A stretch of DNA of 64,000 bases. It comes from Siccirubricoccus phaeus. Its GTDB lineage: Bacteria > Pseudomonadota > Alphaproteobacteria > Acetobacterales > Acetobacteraceae. The translations under genes and the position numbers were made by a program. Shown in pieces: positions 7,660 to 15,191 of the stretch. Every line of letters starts with the position of its first letter. Position 1 is the stretch's first letter. Under the pieces are notes generated by a model that had not been told where the DNA came from, made no database searches, and saw only the letters and a program-made list of their open reading frames with translations. The stretch is taken from the NCBI RefSeq assembly GCF_008360935.1, contig NZ_SRXO01000002.1:372001-436000 (forward strand). Reading direction: 5' to 3'.

Positions 7660-9165
7660 TCAGCCGGCCAGCGCCCTGGCCGCCGCGAAGCAGCCTTCCC
7701 GTGCCCTGGCGAGCCGTCCGGCCAGCGCCTCCAGCGCCGCGCTCTCCGCCGCCCAGGCGGCGCGGCGGGCGGCGAGGGCGGGGGCCATGGCCTCCGGCGC
7801 CGGCCCACCCGGCACGCGCCGCCCGGCGACATTCCTCGCCGGATCCAGCGCTGCCGCCACCAGCGCCGGGGCCAGGCGCGGCGGGGCGATGCCGGCCGCC
7901 TTTGCCGCCGCATCCAGCTCCGCGCTGGTGATGCTGTCGGCGAGGCGCCCCGCCTCCAGCGCCTGCCGCACCACCGCGGCGACGATGCCATGCGCCTGGC
8001 GGAAGGAAAGCCCGCTCTCCCGCACGATCACATCGGCCAGCTCCGTCGCGGTTCCAAAGCCCTCCGCCGCCGCCTGGGCCATGCGGGCGGGGCGCAGCGT
8101 CAGGCCGGCGAAGACCTCCTCCAGCAGCGCCAGGATGCGGCTTGCGCGGGCAGCGGCGTCCAGCACCGGCTCGTTCACCGCCGTCACCGCGTCATTCACA
8201 TCGGCGAAGCCGGTGTTCTTCGTCATCGCCAGCGCCGCGCCGAGCGCGCCGGTCACCATGGCGGCGGCGGCCTTCGCATGCTCCAGCGCCACCGGGTTCT
8301 TCTTCTGCGGCATGATGGAGGAGACGGCGCTGTGGCGGTCCGCCAGCTCGAGGAAGCCGTATTCCCAGCTTCCCCAGGCCATCAGATCGGTGGCGAGGCG
8401 CGAGAGGAAGGTCATCAGCAGCGCCATGGCAGCGGCCGCCTCCAGCGCGTCGTCGCGCGAGGAGACGGCGTCGTACGCGTTCTCCAGCGGCGCGGCGAAG
8501 CCGAGCAGCGATGCGGTATGGCCCCGGTCCAGCGGAAAGGCGGTGGTGGCGAGCGCCCCGGCGCCGAGCGGGCAGAGATCGGCATGCGCCAGGGCGCCGG
8601 CGAGGCGCCGCTGGTCCCGCGCCAGCACATCGGCGGCGGCCAGCAGCCAGTAGCCGAAGGTGATGGGCTGGGCGTGCTGGCCATGGGTGTAGCCAGGCAT
8701 CACCGTGGCCTGGTGTGCCTCTGCCAGGCGCAGCAGCGTGGCACGCAGGGCCAGCACGCCGCGCTGCACCGCCACCAGCGCCTGCCGCAGCGCCATGCGC
8801 CAGGTGGTGGCGTTCAGGTCGTTGCGGCTGCGCCCGGTATGCAGCCGGCCGCCGGTATCCGGCCCGAGGGTGGCGATGATCCGCCGCTCGACATAGGAGT
8901 AGAGATCCTCCTGCCGGTGATCCACCGGCACGCTTTCCGGCCCGGCCTCGGCCATGGCCAGCACCTCGCGCAGGCAGGCAGCGATGGCCGGCCGCGCCAC
9001 GATCCCCTGGCGTTCCAGCATCAGCCCATGCGCCAGATGGGCCCACATCTCGTGGTCGAAGACCAGCGCCTGGGCGCGGGCGACGGCGCCGCGGTAGTAG
9101 CTTTCGACCAGCAGCGGGGAGGGGGGTTCCTTCACCCGCTCGCGCAGATTGCCGGCCTCGGCCAT
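7660..9165 (-). CDS. Argininosuccinate lyase family protein (fumarase/aspartase superfamily)
   Basis: 501 residues; ATG at 9165 with GGGGAGGA upstream. Superfamily elements are present: GRLHTGRSRNDLN (region 1), TVMPGYTHGQHAQPITFGYWL (region 2) and SSIMPQKKNPVALEHAK (region 3, the signature loop with the catalytic Ser). The family cleaves a C-N bond to release fumarate. It differs from housekeeping ArgH (typical GRSRNDQ and GSSIMPQKKNPD), and its C-terminal third is unusually Ala-rich, so it may be a paralogue acting on another N-succinyl or related substrate rather than the arginine-pathway enzyme. A real argH elsewhere in the genome would support that. The upstream 207 bases carry a GC-palindromic repeat. 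Confidence 0.85.
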   Translation of the reverse strand: MAEAGNLRERVKEPPSPLLVESYYRGAVARAQALVFDHEMWAHLAHGLMLERQGIVARPAIAACLREVLAMAEAGPESVPVDHRQEDLYSYVERRIIATLGPDTGGRLHTGRSRNDLNATTWRMALRQALVAVQRGVLALRATLLRLAEAHQATVMPGYTHGQHAQPITFGYWLLAAADVLARDQRRLAGALAHADLCPLGAGALATTAFPLDRGHTASLLGFAAPLENAYDAVSSRDDALEAAAAMALLMTFLSRLATDLMAWGSWEYGFLELADRHSAVSSIMPQKKNPVALEHAKAAAAMVTGALGAALAMTKNTGFADVNDAVTAVNEPVLDAAARASRILALLEEVFAGLTLRPARMAQAAAEGFGTATELADVIVRESGLSFRQAHGIVAAVVRQALEAGRLADSITSAELDAAAKAAGIAPPRLAPALVAAALDPARNVAGRRVPGGPAPEAMAPALAARRAAWAAESAALEALAGRLARAREGCFAAARALAG

Positions 9166-9229
9166 GGCGGTGTCCTCCCCTTGCCTTGCCGGCAGGGTAG
9201 GCGGCTGCGCGGCGCGGGGAAAGCGGGCG

Positions 9230-9372
9230 GGACGGCTCGGCCCATGGGCCCGAGCTCGGACCGGGGTCCGGGGCCAGGTCCTGGCCCCGGAGGCAATGCA
9301 GAGGGCAGCGCCCGCTGGGGGGGGCGGCCGGGGGGCGGCACCGCCACCAGCGGGCGGAGCCCCCATCCGCCT
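9230..9372. repeat. GC-palindromic intergenic repeat (family R6)
   Basis: Runs of self-complementary G/C blocks: GGGGTCCGGGGCCAGG followed by CCTGGCCCCGG, GGGCAGCGCCCGC and GGGGGGCGGCC. The same modules (GGTCCGGGG...CCCCGG then GGGCAGxGCCC) recur at 9868, 13990, 19595, 36245, 40730 and 63440. The stretch lies between the starts/ends of two leftward genes. It is not coding on either strand as far as can be seen. Confidence 0.6.
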
Positions 9373-9373
9373 C

Positions 9374-9832
9374 CTATTCGTAGACCAGCGACAGCGTCTC
9401 CGCGACCAACGCCGGCCGTTCATTCCCCTCCACCTCCACCATCGCTTCCATGGTCAGGCGGGAGCAGCCATTGCCCAGATCCTCGATGTTCTTCAGCGTC
9501 AGGTGCCCCCGCACCCGCGCGCCGGAGGGCACCGGCGCCGTGAAGCGCACCTTGTTGGATCCGTAATTCACCCCGCGCTTGCGCTTGGTGATCTTGAAGA
9601 TGCCTTGGTTCAGCTTGGGCAGCAGGGAGAGGGTCAGGTAGCCATGGGCGATGGTCTTGCCGCCCGGCATTTCCTTCTTGGCCCGCTCCACATCGATATG
9701 GATCCACTGATGGTCGCCGGTCGCTTCGGCGAATTGGTCGATCATCTTCTGGTCCACCACCAGCCAGTCGCTGCTGCCGAGCTTCTGACCGATATGCGCC
9801 TTCAGCGCCGCGACGTTCTCGACTTCGAGCAT
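9374..9832 (-). CDS. MaoC family (R)-specific hydratase-like protein
   Basis: 152 residues with the hot-dog fold of MaoC-like enoyl-CoA hydratases. The hydratase-2 motif is clear: FAEATGDHQWIHIDVERA with Asp40 and His45, followed by GGKTIAHGYLTLSLLP. The family adds water to (2E)-enoyl-CoA to give (R)-3-hydroxyacyl-CoA, feeding PHA synthesis or beta-oxidation side routes. Start at 9832 has GGGAGGA six bases upstream on the minus strand. Genes of this exact length are often annotated as MaoC family dehydratase or nodulation protein N homologue; substrate is unknown. Downstream lies the lyase-family gene on the same strand, 208 bases away, with a palindromic repeat between, so co-transcription is uncertain. 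Confidence 0.9.
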   Translation of the reverse strand: MLEVENVAALKAHIGQKLGSSDWLVVDQKMIDQFAEATGDHQWIHIDVERAKKEMPGGKTIAHGYLTLSLLPKLNQGIFKITKRKRGVNYGSNKVRFTAPVPSGARVRGHLTLKNIEDLGNGCSRLTMEAMVEVEGNERPALVAETLSLVYE

Positions 9833-9867
9833 TCGCTCCTCCCGATGCGTACCCTGGAGTCCTGGCA

Positions 9868-10140
9868 TGACGGCCGGCGCTTGGCCAGGGACCCCCGGCC
9901 CGGTCCTGAACGCCGGGGAAAAGTACGGGGGAGGCGCGGTGAAGGCCGTGCCTTCACCCCCCCTGGGCCCGGCGAGAGCGGGCAGGTCGAACCTGCGGAC
10001 TCCGGGCGGGGTCCAGGAGGAAGCCTTCCCCCCGGCGGGGGGTGGCGGCGCTGCCGCCAACGGGGGCAGCGCCCCCTGCCGGGGGGGCCGGGGGTGGAGC
10101 CCCATCCGCACCGGGCCAGGGCGGCGCCCCGGCCCGCGGC
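9868..10140. repeat. GC-palindromic intergenic repeat (family R6), long copy
   Basis: This fills most of the 380-bp gap between the divergent maoC-like and substrate-binding genes. Modules: GAAGGCCGTGCCTTC hairpin (9940-9955 region), GGTCGAACCTGCGGACTC core, CGGGCGGGGTCC, GGAAGCCTTCCCCCC, GGCGGCGCTGCCGCC, GGGGGCAGCGCCCCC. The order matches copies at 13990-14180 and 19690-19860. No promoter could be picked out by eye in the repeat. Confidence 0.6.
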
Positions 10141-10212
10141 GAGGCGCCATCGGCTCTTGCCATCCCGTCACGGCGGCGCAAGCTTGGGCAAAGCTGAAGG
10201 CCGGGGGGCGGG

Positions 10213-11805
10213 GTGCGGGACGCGCGGCATGTCCGGGCGCTGATCGGCGCCGCATGGTGCGGGGCGATGCTGGCGGGGGGCGCGGCGGCGCAGCGCCCGG
10301 CGGACAGCGTCACCCTCGGCATCGCCGTGCCGGCCAGCTCGGTCGACCCGCATGTGCTGAACGCCGCGCCGAACAGCCAGCTCGCCGCCCATCTCTTCTC
10401 CCGCCTGGTGGAGCGGGATGCGCGCTTCCAGCTCCGCCCCGGCCTCGCCCGGGAATGGCGCCAGGCGGAGCCTGATGCCTGGGAATTCCGCCTCTCCCCG
10501 GACGTGCTCTGGCATGACGGCCGGCCTTTCACGGCGGAGGATGCCGCCTTCTCCCTCGCCCGCGCCAAGTCGGTACCGAACAGCCCGGGCGGCTTTTCCG
10601 GCCTGCTGCGGATGATCGCCCGGGTGGAGGTGACGGACCCGCTGACCCTCCGCATCGTCACCCGCCGGCCGCATGCCCAGCTTCCGCTCGAGCTCAGCAC
10701 CCTTGCCGTCATCTCCCGCCATGCCGGCCAGGGGGCGAGCACGGAGGATTACAACAACGGCCGCGCCGCCATCGGCACCGGCCCCTACCGCCTGGTCTCG
10801 CACATCCCGAACGAACGCACCGAGCTGGCGCGGCATGAGGGGTATTTCGGCCCCCGCCAGCCCTGGGCCCGGGTGACGCTGAAGGCCCTGCCGCAGGAGG
10901 CCGCGCGCAGCGCCGCCCTGCGCGCCGGCATGGTGGACCTCATCGAGCAGGTGCCGGCCGCCGATCTCGCCGCGCTGCGCCATGACCCGCGCTTCCGCGT
11001 CTTCGCCATCCCCGGCCTGCGGCTGATGTATCTGCAGCCGGATATCGGCCATGCCCAGGCGCCGCCGCAGGTGACGGATGGCAGCGGCCGGCCCTTGGCC
11101 GGGAATCCCTTCCGGGACCGCCGGGTACGGCTCGCCCTCTCCCATGCCATCGACCGGGCGGCGATCGCCGAGCGGGTTCTCGGTGGCGCGGCGGAGCCGG
11201 CGGGGCAATGGCTGCCGCCCGGCGCCCCCTCCTTCGACCCCGAAACACCGGCGCCGCGCCACGACCCGGCGCTCGCCCGGCAGCTGCTGGCGGAGGCCGG
11301 CTATCCGGACGGGTTCCGCCTGGTCCTGCTCGCGCCGCAGGGCCGCTACCTGGCCGACCTCGCCATGGCCCAGGCGGTGGCCGGGATGTGGGGCGGCATC
11401 GGCGTGGCGACGGAGGTGGTGGCGCTGCCCTGGGCCGGCTTCACCGACCGCTCCATGCGGCTGGAATTTGCCACCCGCCTTGCCTCCTGGATCAGCCTGA
11501 CCGGGGAGGCGAGCTTCCCGCTGACCCATGTGCTCGGCAGCTATGACCCGGTGCTGCGGCGCGGCAGCGCCAATCTCGGCCGCTACAGCAACCCGGCGCT
11601 GGACAGCTTGGTGGAACGCGCCATGGCCACGGAGGCGGCGCCGGCGCGGGAGGCGCTGCTGCGCCAGGCGGTGCGGCTGGCCGCCGAGGATGTGCCGGTG
11701 ATTCCGCTGATCCGGCCGCTGGCGGTCTGGGCGGTGCGGGCCGGGCTGCGCTATGAGCCCAGGATGGATGAGCGGACCTTGGCCATGGGGCTGCAGCCGG
11801 AGTGA
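10213..11805 (+). CDS. ABC transporter substrate-binding protein, family 5 (peptide/nickel/opine type)
   Basis: 530 residues. A GTG start at 10213 gives a short basic stretch and a hydrophobic signal (VRALIGAAWCGAMLAGGAAAQ), consistent with export to the periplasm. Family features: LGIAVPASSVDPHVLNAAPNSQLAAHLFSRLVERD at the N-terminus, WEFRLSPDVLWHDGRPFTAEDAAFSLAR, the GTGPYRLV turn, FRDRRVRLALSHAIDR and the C-terminal IPLIRPLAVWA. The binding subunit normally works with two permeases and two ATPases (Dpp/Opp type); none is adjacent, so the partner is elsewhere or the gene is solitary. The ligand cannot be told from sequence. Its stop overlaps the next gene's GTG by four bases. Confidence 0.9.
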   Translation: MRDARHVRALIGAAWCGAMLAGGAAAQRPADSVTLGIAVPASSVDPHVLNAAPNSQLAAHLFSRLVERDARFQLRPGLAREWRQAEPDAWEFRLSPDVLWHDGRPFTAEDAAFSLARAKSVPNSPGGFSGLLRMIARVEVTDPLTLRIVTRRPHAQLPLELSTLAVISRHAGQGASTEDYNNGRAAIGTGPYRLVSHIPNERTELARHEGYFGPRQPWARVTLKALPQEAARSAALRAGMVDLIEQVPAADLAALRHDPRFRVFAIPGLRLMYLQPDIGHAQAPPQVTDGSGRPLAGNPFRDRRVRLALSHAIDRAAIAERVLGGAAEPAGQWLPPGAPSFDPETPAPRHDPALARQLLAEAGYPDGFRLVLLAPQGRYLADLAMAQAVAGMWGGIGVATEVVALPWAGFTDRSMRLEFATRLASWISLTGEASFPLTHVLGSYDPVLRRGSANLGRYSNPALDSLVERAMATEAAPAREALLRQAVRLAAEDVPVIPLIRPLAVWAVRAGLRYEPRMDERTLAMGLQPE

Positions 11806-12518
11806 GCCTGCAATTCCAGCCTGCCCCCGGCTGGCTGCCGCCGGGCCACCGGGTCTATGCGGTGGGCGACGTGCATGGCTGCGCGGCGCGGCTGGCGGCG
11901 CTGCACCGGCAGATCGCGGCGGATCTCGCCGCCCGGCCGGTGGCGCAGCCGCTGCTGATCCATCTCGGCGACTACGTGGACCGTGGCCCCGACAGCGCCG
12001 GGGTGCTGGCGCTGCTGCTCGCCGGCCCGCCGGTGCCGGGCCTGCCCGTGGTGAACCTGATGGGCAACCATGAGCGCACCATGCTGGATGCGCTGGCCGG
12101 CGAACGGGCGGCGATCACCGATTGGCGCTTCCATGGCGGGCGGGAGGCGCTGGCGAGCTGGGGGCTGGAGGCCGACTCCGATCCCGCCGGCTGGGCCGTC
12201 GGCATTCCTTCGGCGCAGCGGGCGTTCGTCGCGGGCCTGGCGCTTTCCCACACGCTGGGCGGCTATTTCTTCGCCCATGCGGGGGTGCGGCCCGGCCTGC
12301 CCCTGGCGGCGCAGGATCCCGAGGATCTGCTGCGCATCCGCCACGCCTTCCTGAATTCGGAGGCGGAATTCGGCGCGGTGGTGGTGCATGGCCATTCGCC
12401 GAGCCGCGGCCCGGTGGTGAAACCCAACCGCATCGGCATCGATACCGGCGCGGTCTTCGGGCGGGAGCTGACCTGCCTGGTGCTGGAAGCGGAGCGCCTG
12501 GCCTTCCTGACGGCCTGA
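11802..12518 (+). CDS. PPP-family metallophosphoesterase (serine/threonine protein phosphatase-like)
   Basis: 238 residues. All metal-binding signatures of the PPP/calcineurin-like fold are present in order: GDVHG (residues about 22-26), GDYVDRG (about 56-62), GNHER (about 86-90) and HGHSPS (about 194-199). Family members are bacterial protein phosphatases or Ap4A-type hydrolases (PrpA/ApaH relatives); the length and motif spacing fit the small bacterial PrpA-like group. It begins at a GTG that overlaps the stop of the substrate-binding protein gene (GTGA), so translation is coupled, although a functional link is not obvious. Confidence 0.92.
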   Translation: MSLQFQPAPGWLPPGHRVYAVGDVHGCAARLAALHRQIAADLAARPVAQPLLIHLGDYVDRGPDSAGVLALLLAGPPVPGLPVVNLMGNHERTMLDALAGERAAITDWRFHGGREALASWGLEADSDPAGWAVGIPSAQRAFVAGLALSHTLGGYFFAHAGVRPGLPLAAQDPEDLLRIRHAFLNSEAEFGAVVVHGHSPSRGPVVKPNRIGIDTGAVFGRELTCLVLEAERLAFLTA

Positions 12519-12642
12519 ACCGGCCCGGGCATGCGGCCCCGGGGGCCGGCCGGGGTTACGAAACGAAAACCCTCGCCCCGATAGATTGCCGCCGCATAGT
12601 CCCCGGGGGCGAGCCATCCATGACATATCCGCAGGGCCTTCC

Positions 12643-13989
12643 ATGACCGACGAGGCCCTCGCCCCGCGCCTGGAATTCCTCGGCATCGATGCCGGGACCC
12701 AGGCGCAGCTTGCCGCCTTCCTGCCGCAGGTCCGGGAGGCGCTGCCGGCGCTGCTGGACTCCTTCTACGCCCATCTGCGGCAGCAGCCGGAGCTCCGGGC
12801 CATGTTCCGCTCGGAGCAGGCGATGGCGCATGCCAGGGCGGAGCAGGAGAAGCACTGGCTCCGCCTGTTCTCCGGCCGCTTCGATGCGGAGTACCACGCT
12901 TCCGTCCGCCGGGTCGGGCAGGCGCATAGCCGGATCGGGCTGGAGCCGCGCTGGTTCCTCGGCGGCTATGGGCGGCTGGCGGCGGAGCTCTACGCCCTGG
13001 CGGCGCGGCAGGGCGCCGGCCGCTGGCGGCGGCGCGCCGCGGCGGCCAGGCCGGAGGCGCTGCTGGCGGCGCTGAGCCGGGCCATCTCGCTCGATGCCGA
13101 TCTCGCCATTTCCATTTACCTCGAGCAGGACAAGGCGCAGTACGAGGCGCGGCTGGCAAGGCTGGCCGAGGGGTTCGAGGCGAAGGTGGCCGGCGTGGCC
13201 CAGGCGGTGGGCGAGGCTGCCGGGCAGATGGGGCAGAGCGCCGCGGGCATGGCGGCGGCCGCCGAGGCCACGCGCCGCAGCATTGCCGATGTCGCCGCCG
13301 CCAGCGACGAGACCTCGCTCAACGTCAATGGCGTGGCCGGGGCGGCGGAGGAGCTGAGCCATTCCATCGCCGAGATCGCCCGGCAGATCGCCCGCTCCGC
13401 CACCGTCATCACCCGCGCCGCCGCGACCACGGCGGAGACCGACCGGGCGATCGGCGCGCTCACCGACTGCGCCCAGCGGATCGGCGACGTGGTGCGGCTG
13501 ATCAGCGACGTCGCCGGGCAGACCAATCTGCTGGCGCTGAACGCGACCATCGAGGCGGCGCGGGCCGGCGAGGCCGGCAAGGGCTTCGCCGTGGTGGCGA
13601 GCGAGGTGAAGAGCCTGGCCGGCCAGACCGGCAAGGCGACCGGGGAGATCGCGGCGCAGATCGCCGCCATCCAGGCGGCGACTGGGGAGACGGTCGGGGC
13701 CATCCGCGCGCTGGGCGACATCGTGCGGGAGATCGACGAGGCGCACCAGGCCATCGCCGCGGCGGTGGAGGAGCAGCGCGCCGCGACGCAGGAGATTGCC
13801 CGCGGCGCGCAGCAGGTGGCGGAAGGCACCCGGCAGGTGGCCGGCAATATCGGGGCGCTGGATGCCTCGGCTGGGCAGGCGAGCGCGGCGGCGCAATCCG
13901 TGCGCGCGGCGGCCGGGGCGCTGGGTGGCCAGACCGCGGCGCTGGGCGCGGCGGTGGGCGGGTTTCTGGAGGAGCTGAAGGTGGCGTGA
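12643..13989 (+). CDS. Globin-coupled methyl-accepting chemotaxis protein (HemAT-like aerotaxis sensor)
   Basis: 448 residues, no transmembrane segment, so a cytoplasmic receptor. Residues about 1-160 are a protoglobin sensor domain; the proximal haem ligand is most likely His95 ([19 protein letters not shown]). A predicted coiled coil leads into the MCP signalling domain with the hairpin tip [21 protein letters not shown] and EVKSLA. Haem-bound O2 (or NO/CO) in HemAT proteins controls CheA and thus swimming direction. The ATG at 12643 is chosen over 12586 because it matches the family N-terminus; a weak GCAGGG precedes it. No che genes are adjacent. The 3' end is followed at once by a GC palindrome. 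Confidence 0.92.
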   Translation: MTDEALAPRLEFLGIDAGTQAQLAAFLPQVREALPALLDSFYAHLRQQPELRAMFRSEQAMAHARAEQEKHWLRLFSGRFDAEYHASVRRVGQAHSRIGLEPRWFLGGYGRLAAELYALAARQGAGRWRRRAAAARPEALLAALSRAISLDADLAISIYLEQDKAQYEARLARLAEGFEAKVAGVAQAVGEAAGQMGQSAAGMAAAAEATRRSIADVAAASDETSLNVNGVAGAAEELSHSIAEIARQIARSATVITRAAATTAETDRAIGALTDCAQRIGDVVRLISDVAGQTNLLALNATIEAARAGEAGKGFAVVASEVKSLAGQTGKATGEIAAQIAAIQAATGETVGAIRALGDIVREIDEAHQAIAAAVEEQRAATQEIARGAQQVAEGTRQVAGNIGALDASAGQASAAAQSVRAAAGALGGQTAALGAAVGGFLEELKVA

Positions 13990-14189
13990 AGCGGGGGGCT
14001 CCGCCCCCGACCCCGCCAGGGGGCGCTGCCCCCTGGACCCCCGCCGGGGAGGGGACCCCTCCCCGGACCCCGGTGTGAGTTTTACGCTCGGCAGACTCAG
14101 GGCGGGGTCCGGGGGGAAGCCTTCCCCCCGGCGGGAGTGCAGAGGGCAGCGCCCTCTGCTGGGGGTTTGGGGGCAACGCCCCCGACCCG
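13990..14189. repeat. GC-palindromic intergenic repeat (family R6), copy that enters the EamA gene
   Basis: Starts directly after the chemoreceptor stop with GGGGGCTCCGCCCCC, then CAGGGGGCGCTGCCCCCTG, GGGGAGGGGACCCCTCCCC, a GTGTGAG-TTT-ACTC core, GGGGGAAGCCTTCCCCC, GAGGGCAGCGCCCTC and GGGGG-GGGGGCAACGCCCCC. Each block is a perfect hairpin. From 14097 on, the repeat is also the 3' end of the leftward EamA reading frame. The strong hairpins could end transcription from both converging genes. Confidence 0.7.
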
Positions 14190-15083
14190 CCCCGGCCTCG
14201 CCTGCGACCAGCCGATCCACAGCCCCGCCGCCACGATGATCGCCGCCCCCGCCCAGGTCTCGGCATCCGGCCAATCCCCGAACAGCAGCCAGCCCACCGC
14301 CACCGAACCGATGAGCTGGCAGTACTGGAAGGGCGAGACGATGTTCGCCGGCGCGTAGCTCAGCGCCCGCGCCACGCAGTAATGCCCGGCCGCCCCCAGC
14401 ACGCCCATGCCGCAGAACATCAGGATATGCAGCAGCCCGTGCGGCGTCTTCCACACCAGGGGCAGCACCGCCAGCATCACGAAGGCGCCCACCACGGAGG
14501 ACCACAGGGTGGAGGTTGCCGGGCTGTCCAACCCGGCGAGGCGCCGCGTCAGGATCTGATAGAGGGCATAGCAGGTGGCGCTCAGCAGCACGAAGAGCGA
14601 GGCCCAGTGGAACACCGCCATCCCCGGCCGGATCACTACCAGCACGCCGAGGAACCCGACCAGCAGGGCCGCAACCCGTGCCGGCGTGGTGCGCTCCCCC
14701 AGCATCGGCCAGGCCAGCAGCGCGACGATGAGCGGGGAGGCGAGGCTGATGGAGGCCGCCTTGGCCAGCGGGATGAAGGTGATGGCGAAGAAATGCGACA
14801 TGTTGGAGGTGAAGAGCAGCGCCGAGCGCCCCAGCTGCAGCAGCGGCCGGCGGCTGCGCAGCACCCCCACGCCGTAGCGCGGCAGCAGCGCGGCGAGCAG
14901 GAAGAGGATATGGCCGAAGGCCCGCGCCCAGGAGATCTGCAGGGAGGAATATTCCGTCCCCAGCGCCTTGGCGAAGCCGCTCATCAGCGGAAAGAACAGC
15001 GCCGTCGCGCACATGAAGAGGATGCCGAGCAGGATATGGCGCTGCGGGCTCGGCGCCGCGGCCGCTTGGCGTTGGTCTGGCAC
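14097..15083 (-). CDS. EamA/DMT superfamily transporter with a repeat-derived C-terminal tail
   Basis: 328 residues with ten hydrophobic helices in two EamA repeats; homologues include RhaT/YdcZ-like exporters of amino acids or metabolites in the inner membrane. Seen: HILLGILFMCATALFFPLMSGFAKALG (helix 1), FTSNMSHFFAITFIPLAKAASISLASPLIVALLA in the first EamA unit, and CGMGVLGAAGHYCVARALSYAPANIVSPFQYCQLIGSVAVGWLLFGDWPD in the second. The normal family end is reached near WIGWSQARPG; the last about 30 residues (GGVAPKPPAEGAALCTPAG...) are encoded by the palindromic repeat at 14097-14189. The substrate is unknown. A start at 15083 was kept; there is no strong ribosome site. Confidence 0.88.
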   Translation of the reverse strand: MPDQRQAAAAPSPQRHILLGILFMCATALFFPLMSGFAKALGTEYSSLQISWARAFGHILFLLAALLPRYGVGVLRSRRPLLQLGRSALLFTSNMSHFFAITFIPLAKAASISLASPLIVALLAWPMLGERTTPARVAALLVGFLGVLVVIRPGMAVFHWASLFVLLSATCYALYQILTRRLAGLDSPATSTLWSSVVGAFVMLAVLPLVWKTPHGLLHILMFCGMGVLGAAGHYCVARALSYAPANIVSPFQYCQLIGSVAVGWLLFGDWPDAETWAGAAIIVAAGLWIGWSQARPGRVGGVAPKPPAEGAALCTPAGGKASPRTPP

Positions 15084-15191
15084 GCGGCCTTCGTACTCCC
15101 TTGACGTTTCAGCGGCAGGATGGGCTGGGCGGCGGTGGCTGGCAATCCGTCCGCGCCGTCCCCATATCGGGCATGTGCCGGAAGGGGTGCC

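Noticed and set aside
7660-9165. Housekeeping argininosuccinate lyase argH
   Set aside because: The family is right but signature loops deviate (GRSRNDL, no Gly before SSIMPQKKN) and no arg genes are adjacent, so only the family-level name is given.
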